Origin: Buddleja alternifolia
Lineage: Eukaryota; Streptophyta; Magnoliopsida; Lamiales; Scrophulariaceae
DNA length: 64,000 bases
Direction of reading: 5' to 3'
Assembly: GCA_019426215.1 (NCBI GenBank)
Contig: CM033395.1
Coordinates: 20,822,569-20,886,568 of the forward strand
Part shown: positions 55,093 through 64,000 of the stretch, piece by piece
How positions within the stretch are numbered: the first letter of the stretch is position 1
Layout of the letters: every line of letters begins with the position of its first letter
The notes under the pieces: generated by a model
The model's input: the letters and a program-made list of their open reading frames with translations, nothing else
Databases searched by the model: none
Told to the model about the DNA's origin: nothing
Made by a program: the position numbers and the translations under genes

Positions 55093-58000
55093 ATGGCAGC
55101 CCAAATGTTGTTCCTCTCTTTGATGTTGTTCATCACTTTAGGTATTCATATATTCTTAGCTTCTAAGACTTAGAGAGTCTACCAACGTTTGCTTATTCAA
55201 ATTTTAATAATAATCAAATTTCCTAATATCTTAACCAATCACGTACAGTGGAATTTTTACGTATGTGTATGCATAAAAATATTTGCATTAACAATTTTGT
55301 TTCAGTTTTTACCATTTATTTGGAAAATTCCAATTTTTCGAAAGTACGTTTCCCGTTAGGTATTTAGATTTGACCAATCTAATTGTTTAAAACTCAACTC
55401 TATTCGTCTTTTTTAGCTTTTTGTCACAAATACCGATAATTCATATACACAGTATCATACTAATCTTCAATCAATATTATTCGGTATCATGGTGAAATAT
55501 AGATGCATATAACCTAAGAAACTCATATCATATTCTATATCAAGATAAAAAAAAAAGTGAAACAATTGAAACTATAATAATATTGCTTTAATTAAGTAGT
55601 TATAATGTTAGTTTTTTGTTGTTTTATAGGTGATATCCAAGCTCATGTAGTGCCTTATGATCATAGCTTCACTCATGAGGTAAACTCCGGATTAATTCGA
55701 TTTATTATATTAATGGCAGGATTTTAATTTCTTTATTGTGCTAAATACATTTACGTGTTTAAGAATCACATTTCTTGCAATGAATATTGATCACATTTAC
55801 CCCAGTACATTTATTATGCATATTATTTTAATAATTTCATATTAAAATTAAAGAAGCCTTCATGAGTTATTTTCTAATAATACTATTTTGCACCACTCTT
55901 GTCTAATTAATTAACTAATTAATTTTGTAATTCCATATTCTTAGTGTTTGGTAAAGCCACTCGGACCTCAATACGGAGGAGGAATAGTTGTGAATCCAGA
56001 ACTTAAACAAGGATTGAAGGGTTGGACAAAAGTTGGACATGCAAAAATAGAGCATCGAACGTCCAATGATGGCAACAACTACATCGTCGCTTCTGTTTAT
56101 GGGAATCGAACATCTACTCTGCAAAACTTTCACTTGGAGGCAGATAAACTTTATGCTTTCTCAGGTACGTATATATATTTGACAAAATTAATTAATAATT
56201 AAATATTCACATACAAAGTACCCTTTTGCCTAATTCATATAAACTATATGTGGTCTAAATGCATGCGCTTAATTTCAATAAAAATAAATGGTAGTTTTTG
56301 CTATAGGATCTTTGATAACATGGCTTAGTCATGAAAATATAGAAGATTTCACTTGTTCATATATGTTGTATATTATTTGGATAATTAAATAGATGTTAAA
56401 TTATCTTGTTATTATTATAATAAAGAAATAGTGCAGAAACCAGAATCAGATGCTTAAATGAATATAGAATATATCATTTCCTAATATGTATGACATATGT
56501 ATCAGTTATAGTTTTATTAACTGTGAATGAATTGTTGTAGCTTGGATTCAAGTAAGTCATGGAAATGCATACATTAAAGCTAGCTTCAAAACGCAAACAG
56601 AGGACGAAAGCGTTGCTGGGTGGGTTGCGGGACAACAAGGATGTTGGTCCATGCTTAAGGGTGGTATAGTCGTCAATGCTTCCGGCCCTGCCCAACTTTA
56701 TTTTGAGGTATTACCATCCATTATTTTTTCTATTTTTGCATTTTTTATTTTCTTTTTGATGACAGTCTAAATTGAAATAATTAATTTGAGAAAGTCATGT
56801 TTTTCTATGTAGAATTCATGTTGAGTCGTAGGATAATTCCATTCTATTTATATATTTAATTTTTGGAGCACATTTCCTTGGTAGTCTTTTATGTTTCTTT
56901 CAGATGTGTAACAACTATTGAGAAAAAACTTAATTTCAAAATACTATACAAATAATTTAAAGAAGCATTTATTAAATAATATTCATTTTCTAAGATGTTC
57001 AAGAATATTTAATCAAATAGTTAGCACTCAATATCAAAAAAAGAACATGATGAAATCTATTTTCTTTCAGTCTTGATCGCCCTTTCATTTTTTTTCCTTC
57101 ACTAATTAATCATGTAAATAAAAACATGCAAACATTTCTTTTCTTTTCTTTCCATAAGATTTCCATTCATGACATCCTATTTTGTTGCTTATTTTGTTTC
57201 AATTTTCAGACTGATGAAAATCCAACATCAGATATATGGATAACTAGTGTCTCATTGCAACCATTCACACAAGAAGAATGGAAATCTCACCAAGACCAGA
57301 GCGTTGAAAAGGTAAAATTTTAATTTTACACCACATCGAAAAAAATATGTCGATTCGATATTCTAAACAAAATCTTAGTTCTTTAATCAATATGCAATAC
57401 CATCGATTTGGAAAAGATGAAATGCATTAGATTTTTGAAAACACGTCAACAATTTAAAACTAATAAATATGCATTAATGTTTATGTAAGTAGAAATTTCA
57501 TTCTCATTTGCATTTAATTTCTCAAACAAATCACTTTCACAATAATTTTGCTGATAATAATTGTAGTACACTCGAAAGTATTACATAGACAAGAAGACAA
57601 ATGAATCTAAATTAATCTTTTATTAATTATAATTTTTCAATCCTTTAATTATAAGTTTCTATGTTATACAATTTAATATGCACATATCGGATGTACATTT
57701 TTCTTGTATACGTATGTGTGTCTGTTTACAATACACATTCATACATTTATCTATACACATATTCATACGCGTGGTCTATTGTTGATCATGATCTCAAGAC
57801 TCTCAATACATTTAATATGTAAGTTCAATTAAGGTTGCACAAAGTCAATGCCACACATGTTGTACACAAGTAACATGCATCTTTTGAAATTGTAGGTACG
57901 CAAAGGAAAGGTGAAATTCCAAGTTGTGGACGAACGAGACCGACCCGTATCCAATGCCACAGTATCAATCAAACAAACCCAACCCCAATTCCCACTTGGA

Positions 58001-59939
58001 AATGTAATGAACGAACGCATTCTTGAAAACCCTGCATATGCAAAATGGTTCACCTCTAGATTCAAATACACCGTTTTCGAGAATGAACTAAAATGGACCA
58101 CAACTGAGCATGATAGGCGAGGCTCTGTAAACTACACACTCCCTGACGCCATGCTCAACTTCACCAAGTCACATGGCCTCATTGCTCGTGGCCACACGGT
58201 ATTGTGGGGCATTCGTGAAGGTAACCCAAAATGGCTCGCGAATTTCACAATAGATAATAGAGAAGAGTTATGGGAAGTCGCCAATTCTAGGGTCAATTCA
58301 GTAATGAATAGATACAAAGAGCAGTTCATACATTGGGATGTAGTGAATGAGAATATGCATTGGACCTGGTTAGAAGATATCCTTGGGGAGAATGCTTCAA
58401 CTACGTTTTACAAGAAAGCTAATGAGATAGACCCTAAAACTTTGTTGTTTCTCAATGAGTACGACACAATTGAAAAGAGCAGTGAAAAAATACCATCGCC
58501 ATGGAAATATTTGCTAAAGATAAGGGAGTTAAGGAAGCAGGGGTATAATGGTCATTTGGGGATCGGCCTCCAGAGCCATTTTGTTGGCATGAGTCTACCT
58601 TATATAAGGGCGTCCATTGATGTTCTTAATTCTGCAAAATTGCCTATTTGGGTTACGGAATTGGATGTTGCCAACAATACAGGGGCCTTGCGCCAGGTAC
58701 GAATCGCATCATGCTAAACCGCACCGAATACTTTATTTCATAAGTGTTTCATTATGTGTTCCCATTCTTATACACATACACGTATACAAAATTCATGTCA
58801 CTAGAATATATATTTAAGGAGAAAATTTATGCAAGTATCGCGCATATGAATAATAAAATGCAAGATTAAACATCATTCTGGAGAATCTAAACTGGCTCGA
58901 AGCATCTTCAATATACTTAATTATAGCATAATTTATTGAAAATTCCATTTTTTTTTATTCTAGACGAAGGGAGATAACCTAACCCGACAAACCCGAGGGT
59001 CACAAAGACCCTATAAGACTCCAAATAAGTAGAGATAAGTCACAACTTGTGACAGTTTGAAATTGAACCCATGGTGCCTCCCACATGAAAGTGAAGTTGA
59101 TAACACTAGGCTAACAAGCCTTAAGTACTGAAAATTCTAATTTGGACTAAGATTTTCTGCTTTAAGATTTAATGTAAATTAGTTATTACGTACATGCATG
59201 GAACAAGTGTAAGAAACTAGATAGAATTAGTTCAAACTCCATTAAACGAGTTTAATTAAGAAAGCAATCTCCATATAATTCAAGTTAAAAAAAGATTGAC
59301 CAAAGATACTTTGATAGATATAATCAACAAGAAATTGCATAAGTTGAAGAACATATTGGTAGGAAGGAATCAACCGAGGGAGGATTTAGGAAGATTAAAC
59401 ACATGAAAGATTCCTTCAAAAAATGTCATGTTTATTTAGAGTCTCAGACCAACTAATGTAAATGACCAAAAACACTTTTAAAAATTTTTATTGGTTTTTC
59501 CTTTTTCCCTTGAAGTACTTTCTTTTGTCGGACTCCACACCCCAACAAATGACTCTAGTAAACTTATCATGTTGAGCAGGCTGAGGATTTGGAGCAAATC
59601 TTGAGGGAACTTCACGCGCACGAAGCTGTGCAAGGGATAATGATGTGGAGCGGATGGAATTTGCATGGGGCGTGCTTTAGGATGTGTTTGACGGATGACA
59701 ACTTTAAAAACTTGGCAACGGGAGACATTGTTGACAAGATTATTGCCGAATGGAGTTATGCAACAGGTGTACAAGGAACTACCAAATCTGATGGTTATTT
59801 TGATACTTCACTCTTTTATGGAGAATATGAAGCCAATATCAATCATCACAAATTGCCGGGAAACTCCATTCTGCAGAAATTTAAAGTGGTTCCATATATG
59901 AAAGCACAAGATGTTGTGCTTTTCAAGATTTCTGTATAA
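55093..59939 (+). CDS. Endo-1,4-beta-xylanase, CBM22 + GH10, secreted
   Basis: The enzyme cleaves internal beta-1,4 bonds of xylan in the cell wall. The gene model has seven exons: 55093-55141, 55630-55679, 55945-56164, 56541-56707, 57210-57311, 57896-58696 and 59580-59939. All introns are GT-AG and all phases agree, giving 583 codons with the TAA stop (582 residues). Residues 1-21 form a signal peptide (MAAQMLFLSLMLFITLG). A CBM22 xylan-binding module spans about residues 45-165 (GIVVNPELKQGLKGW, QQGCWSMLKGGIVV). The GH10 barrel fills the C-terminal half: the acid/base Glu is in HWDVVNENMHW (exon 6) and the nucleophile Glu in LPIWVTELDV. Length and layout match plant xylanases with a single CBM22. 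No break is visible, so it is probably functional. A role in wall remodelling during growth or secondary thickening is inferred from the family. Confidence 0.95.
58697..59579 (+). other. Xylanase intron 6 (883 bp)
   Basis: This is the longest intron of the gene, GTACGAATC...TTGAGCAG. The part at about 58960-59125 contains phrases such as GAACCCATGGTGCCTCCCACATG and CACTAGGCTAACAAGCC that look like a fragment of a dispersed plant repeat, but I could not define its ends. No ORF of interest is present. Confidence 0.7.
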
Positions 59940-60448
59940 GTTTGAAGTACCATAATTAAAATCCAAAGGTAATGGAAAAATTATGGAAAAGAAGTATACA
60001 TATATATTGTGAAATCTACACATTGTAAAGGATTCTCGAACCCTGTTTCATGAATAAATAACATATATAATCTTTTAATATTTGTTTGCACCCATATTGT
60101 TTAACTCTTGGGTTTATTTGTCAATGGGATAAATATATATAACCCCATATGACATCTTGATTTAGGAACCTGCCCCCAAAAGAAATATAAAAATAAAATC
60201 CTAAGAAAAATTAAAGAAGAATTTAGCCCCTTATGTGCCTGACTCGCGTGTTGTTATAATATTTTGACCTTTTTGGACAATTTTGCCCTTAATCTAACAG
60301 CTATTTGATAAGATATGATAAAAATTTCTGGTCCATATTAAACATTTATATATTTATTAAATTTGATTGATCCATCCATAGATCTAAAGATATCAGTGGT
60401 CCATGTTAAATATATTATATTTATTTATTTTATTAAAAAACACATGAT
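59940..60448 (+). terminator. Xylanase 3' UTR and downstream flank
   Basis: A canonical polyadenylation signal AATAAA lies at 60053-60058, 114 bp after the stop codon, followed by TA-rich DNA. The later part (about 60140-60255) resembles, in inverted orientation, the sequence at 62705-62800 beyond the solo LTR. Confidence 0.55.
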
Positions 60449-60453
60449 ATTTA
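60449..60453. other. Target duplication ATTTA (left)
   Basis: ATTTA directly precedes the solo LTR and recurs directly after it (62061-62065). Confidence 0.9.
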
Positions 60454-62060
60454 TGTTAGGTTTATGCCCTCAAATGCCGTTAGAGGATTAGAGAAAGGAC
60501 ATTCTGAAATTGTAATTGTTATTATTCTTTTAATAAAAGGCATATTAGTTGTTTACTATTATATTGACATTTATATATCGTAATTATCTATAAGTCAATG
60601 AACAAAAGATTTAACTCCCTAAGGAAATAGAGGAGTTCAATTCTTGTGTACTAAAATAATCTGCAAGTCAAGAATCCCCAATTGAGCATTTGAAGTCAAG
60701 AAGACTTGTATGATATGAGTTTTGACGAGAGAAGTGCCCATCAATCACTAGAAAGTAGTGAAGAACTCATATCATAGGTGCACTGATGAAGATGGTGGCA
60801 CTCAGACATGACTCGCATTGATTCTGTCTTATTGTTTTCACTCTTTGATAGTCAATGACAGAATTGATTAAATTGTAATAGGTTTGTCTGAATTTTAGAC
60901 TTGAGGAATCAAGTTGAACATATACTTGTGACATTAGGTTTGCCATTAGAGCAGTTAGACCCAATTCACCTTTTGGTGGGGTCGACCTCGAATTGCAACC
61001 TAATGGACAAGTAGTAGTTTTAATTGATATCCGAGATGGGATTCGTTCCCTTGAAAGTGAACAAGGAAGTATCCTATGCATTTATAAGTAAGTTACTTCT
61101 TAAAGTCTTTGGCCAAAGCAGTCATTGATCTAGATTTATTATAAATATAGCAGAGTCGAATTTATGAGTTTGACCTGAATCATGACTCTCACTTGACCGG
61201 AATAAAAAAATGAAGAGTTTGTATTCACACGGTATTTACAATAGGAAAGGTAAAATGATCCAATCATTTCATCTTATTTGGGATACGATATGGGTCACTT
61301 GACTAGTTAGGTGGAACCCGCATTCAATGGAATCCTCTCATTGCCAAACATAGATGAACCTAAGGAGTCACGCTTAAAAAAGGAAGACCAAAAGAAAATG
61401 TGGTGTATTTCTTGTGGCAATATTTTAAGTATTTGGTACTTAAAATTAATTAAATGGAATTAATTATTTGAATAAATAAGTTAATTCATTTATGCTTTAA
61501 TTAATATATTATCTCATGGAGAAATAAAATTAATTAAATATCACATCTATTATTTAATTGGATTAATTAATTGGATTGAATTACTTAATTAAATAAAGGA
61601 TTGGACCGAGCTCAAATTGGTGCACCATGACCGTGTGAGGTGGCTTAGTAGGCGCTCTACATGGGCTAAATTGAGCCCGAGGTTATAACTTAAGTGATAT
61701 AAATATATCACATTAGTTACACACTTGAGCCACAAGAAAGAAAAACCCTTCCTCTCTCTTCTCTCTAGCCATCGGCCTCTCTTCCAAGAAGAGAAGAATT
61801 TTTCTGTTCGAGTTGCTTTTGGTTGAGAGGCAGAACTTTTGGACTACTCGGATTATCAATCAATCAACCGAATCAGTTCTCGAAAGACATGAAGAATTCG
61901 AAATATTGAGATTCTCCAACCACTTCTCTACAATTGGTAAAGTGTCGATATCTCTATTATACATACGCATGATGAAACCCCGGGATTGATCCTGTATTGG
62001 GAAAATTCAAAAAAATTAATTACACCATTTCCACTGCGTTTTAGTGTATTTTTCCCAACA
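60454..62060 (+). mobile_element. Solo copia LTR (1,607 bp) with 5-bp duplication
   Basis: It starts TGTTAGGTTTATGCCCTC, ends TTTTTCCCAACA, and is flanked by a perfect ATTTA duplication. No primer-binding site or coding sequence follows, so this is a solo LTR formed by recombination between the two LTRs of a former full element. It is the same family as 49438-51041. An inverted repeat around its TATA box is at 61694-61711, and a possible leader CTCTCTTCTCTCT tract is near 61752. Its promoter points away from the xylanase and towards the gene at 63094. Confidence 0.93.
61694..61711 (+). promoter_or_regulatory. TATA region of solo LTR
   Basis: GTGATATAAATATATCAC contains TATAAATA and forms 8-bp inverted arms (GTGATATA/TATATCAC) separated by AA. 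Confidence 0.6.
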
Positions 62061-63093
62061 ATTTATACAAACATATACTCTTTAATTTTAAAAAGATATT
62101 AAAAATATATATAACATATATATAGTATATATATATATATATATATATAAATGTAGGCTGTAAGTATAAAAAACCACCGCTATCCACTATCATTAGCTGC
62201 CACCGTCCACTGCTGCCGCCACAGGCCCACCACTGCCGTTCTTCCTTCATCGTCGCTGCGAGTTTTCCGCATCTCCCAAATCCATTTATAGACTTTCAAG
62301 GGGGTCTCCCCCTTTCCAAATCTGTTCACAGATTTGCAGAGGGCAGGGTAATAGTCTTCCACTTTAAATCCGCTGCGATGGCGGCGTGATTTTTGGACAG
62401 TGGTGGCGGCGGCAGGCATTGGAGTTCGATGGTGGCAACGGCGGGGTTTGGAGTTCGACGGTGATGGGGCTCTGGGTGGTGGTGTAGGTGGGGAAGGTAG
62501 TGGTCATGGTGTTGATGATGGAATTGCTAGAGAGAGGAAAAATTAGGTTTGGAGTTTTAGTTTTGAGAAATATGAAGAAGAAAAAAGAAAAAAAAAATTA
62601 AAAATAATAAAAGAATTTGAAAATAGAAAATAACTGATAAAACAAAATAAAAGAAATATAACGTAAATTCTAATAGTTTACTCTACATAAAAAATTCGAG
62701 GACAAAATTTTTTGGGGAGACTGCGTGTGTATAATTTAAATTTTCATAGGGTATTATTTTGATTTGTTTTTTCACAAGGGGGCAAGTGTCTAATTCAAAA
62801 TGTCAATTGATGTGGCGTAAATATTAGTTATGCTTGTAAACCAAAGAAGTTTTATTACCAAGAAACCTTCACTTTCGTATAGAAACTATTGATGAATAGA
62901 TTCGGTAAAAGGCATTCCCATGTTATCAAATATCAATAAGACCTTAGTATCATTTTATGTTTTCATAATTAAGGCAAGTAACACCCACCCCTCTATATTA
63001 TTGTAATAACTTATTTTATAATTGTACAAAGAAGAGTATAAACCCCTAAACCCTGAAAATCTCCAGCACATACATACACTGATACACAGAGCA
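62061..63093. other. Intergenic DNA with inverted-repeat arm
   Basis: It begins with the right copy of the ATTTA duplication (62061-62065). It holds an (AT)n microsatellite (62126-62148) and a GC-richer stretch of GGTGG/GGCGG words (62170-62480). An arm at about 62705-62800 is, in reverse complement, similar to about 60140-60210. The minus-strand ORFs at 62041-62419 show no domain. The last 100 bp lead to the gene at 63094. A non-autonomous DNA transposon carrying the solo LTR is possible. Confidence 0.4.
62126..62148. repeat. (TA)n microsatellite
   Basis: About eleven TA units. Confidence 0.95.
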
Positions 63094-63721
63094 ATGGTGG
63101 CCTCCTCGGACGTCGCTGTCAAGTCAAAGCTGCTGGGTTCTCTGCTGAGAGACTATGACAATGTTTGGTTATGTTTTCATACTATGTTTGGTCCAAAATT
63201 CTCACCAAATCATGTTTAGTTCACAAAATATTTGGTAAAAAATACACTACTTTTTTGGTAAAAAAAAAACATAATAATTATTTTCTATCTTTGTACACTT
63301 ACTTTGTCCCTAAACTCCTCTCTATGTGCTCTCTCTTCTCTCTAACAGACAAAAACTTTGACTGCTACAGTGACTTTTGTTCTCTCTGAAAACAAAACCA
63401 AACATTATCTTACCAAAAGACACACCCAAAAACCAACTCCCAAAATAAAACCGAACACAATTCATCAAACACGCACGTACATCATAAATTTCTCACTAAT
63501 AATTCTCGCCAAAATACATCCCAAAACATAGCCTATGTTCCTGACCACAAGCACGCCTTCACCAATCCTTCGGAGCTGTCCTATGTTGTCTCCACGGTCA
63601 AAACTCACAAATTGCTGTCTGAGTTGGCTCCACAGCCCCTCCAACAAGATTTGATCAACGCCTGGAAATCGGCCGTCGATTCGTGGGTTCATCGCTTGCT
63701 CACTCTGCATCCAGCAATTTG
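63094..63721 (+). CDS. RIX1/PELP1-like protein, first coding exon, interrupted
   Basis: The exon begins MVASSDVAVKSKLLGSLLRDY (63094-63156 in part) and resumes after a 372-bp insertion with VPDHKHAFTNPSELSYVVS and continuing to HRLLTLHPAIW, where a GT donor follows at 63722. The resumed part reads like the N-terminus of plant RIX1/PELP1 homologues (ELSYVVSxxKTHxLLSE, WKSAVDSWVxRLLxL), which act in the nucleolar complex that processes 60S pre-ribosomes. That assignment is from memory of the family and is moderate. The gene continues beyond the window. As genomic sequence the exon hits a stop inside the insertion at 63217-63219, unless the insertion is spliced out. Confidence 0.55.
63158..63529. 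mobile_element. MITE-like insertion in the exon (372 bp)
   Basis: This AT-rich segment is flanked by AGACTATG (63150-63157) and AGCCTATG (63530-63537), a 7-of-8 match resembling the 8-bp duplication of hAT elements. The ends are roughly inverted (ATGTTTGGTTATG at the left; ATGTTTTGGGATG at the right in reverse complement). Internal copies of AATGTTTGGTT occur in both orientations (63160 and about 63400). It has no coding capacity. It splits two coding pieces that read on from each other (...LRDY and VPDH...). Confidence 0.65.
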
Positions 63722-64000
63722 GTATTGAAAAAAAAAACAATTATATTGCTCTATTTTCATCAGTTACGAAGACATTTTTGCACAACTTAAATTGATTGTG
63801 TTTATGTGATTAATTTACTGTTGTTTGACAAGCAAAAACATGTGATGTTCTGTTTTATTTTTCGCTACCCGTCTTTCATATTTTCATGTTTAATAATTGC
63901 ACACTGTGCACCAAAGGATACTAAAGAGGGATATGTGTGTATAAATTATTGATAAGAGTATCAAATAACAAAAACAAGAATGAAATTTTGTTAGCTAGTT
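63722..64000 (+). other. Start of the next intron of the RIX1-like gene
   Basis: It starts with a GT donor (GTATTG) and is AT-rich to the window end. No further exon is recognised. Confidence 0.45.

Noticed and set aside
58960..59125. tRNA-like or SINE-like phrases (GAACCCATGG, CACTAGGCTAAC) in xylanase intron 6
   Set aside because: It looks like a dispersed repeat fragment, but I could not define ends, a tail or both Pol III boxes, so it is not called.
62041..62419. Minus-strand ORFs of 69 and 79 codons
   Set aside because: They run through microsatellite and GGTGG-rich sequence with no domain or start context.

Overview
This is nuclear DNA of a flowering plant, probably a eudicot. The evidence is an intron-containing GH10 xylanase gene of the plant CBM22-GH10 type, plus LTR retrotransposons of the plant Ty1/copia and Ty3/gypsy lineages, primed mostly by initiator-Met tRNA. 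I cannot name the species. About 52.7 kb (1-52680) is a nest of retrotransposons inserted into one another; the last 11.3 kb is gene-bearing DNA with smaller transposons.

Layout. (1) 1-4067: a decayed minus-strand copia element (copia-1) and a copia-type LTR. (2) 4068-21228: a Ty3/gypsy element (gypsy-2, plus strand) split by two later insertions. Gypsy-1 (4652-13011, a chromovirus-like element with stop codons in pol) sits in its LTR. A young 6,006-bp non-autonomous element (13708-19713) sits just after its primer-binding site; this one has two 1,449-bp LTRs, a perfect TAGTC target duplication and a single gag-like ORF. (3) 21229-24887: a minus-strand copia element with an internal deletion (copia-2). 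(4) 24888-26235: inverted LTR fragments. (5) 26236-47057: copia-3, whose parts lie in circularly permuted order (INT-RT-RH-LTR-gag-PR on the minus strand). Its single LTR is split by a complete 13,862-bp Sirevirus-like copia element (29991-43852, perfect GAATG target duplication). (6) 47058-49437: the 3' end of a second Sirevirus copy. (7) 49438-52680: LTR, primer-binding site and leader of another copia element (copia-4).

The gene-bearing right end has a TIR transposon (53489-54523), a seven-exon secreted xylanase gene (55093-59939, 582 codons), a solo LTR with a perfect ATTTA duplication (60454-62060), and the start of a probable RIX1/PELP1-like ribosome-biogenesis gene (63094 to beyond the window) whose first coding exon is interrupted by a 372-bp MITE-like insertion.

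The most interesting items are: the very long third ORF of the Sirevirus (about 1,370 codons, with two credible introns and no visible membrane segment); the permuted copia-3, whose two ends were adjacent bases in the ancestral element; an antisense 5S-rRNA-like segment in a gypsy LTR; the shuffled ACCGCGGTCC palindromes in the LTRs of the young gag-only element; and the insertion in the RIX1-like exon. Nearly all retroelement genes here are broken, so the xylanase is the only gene in the window that looks fully intact.
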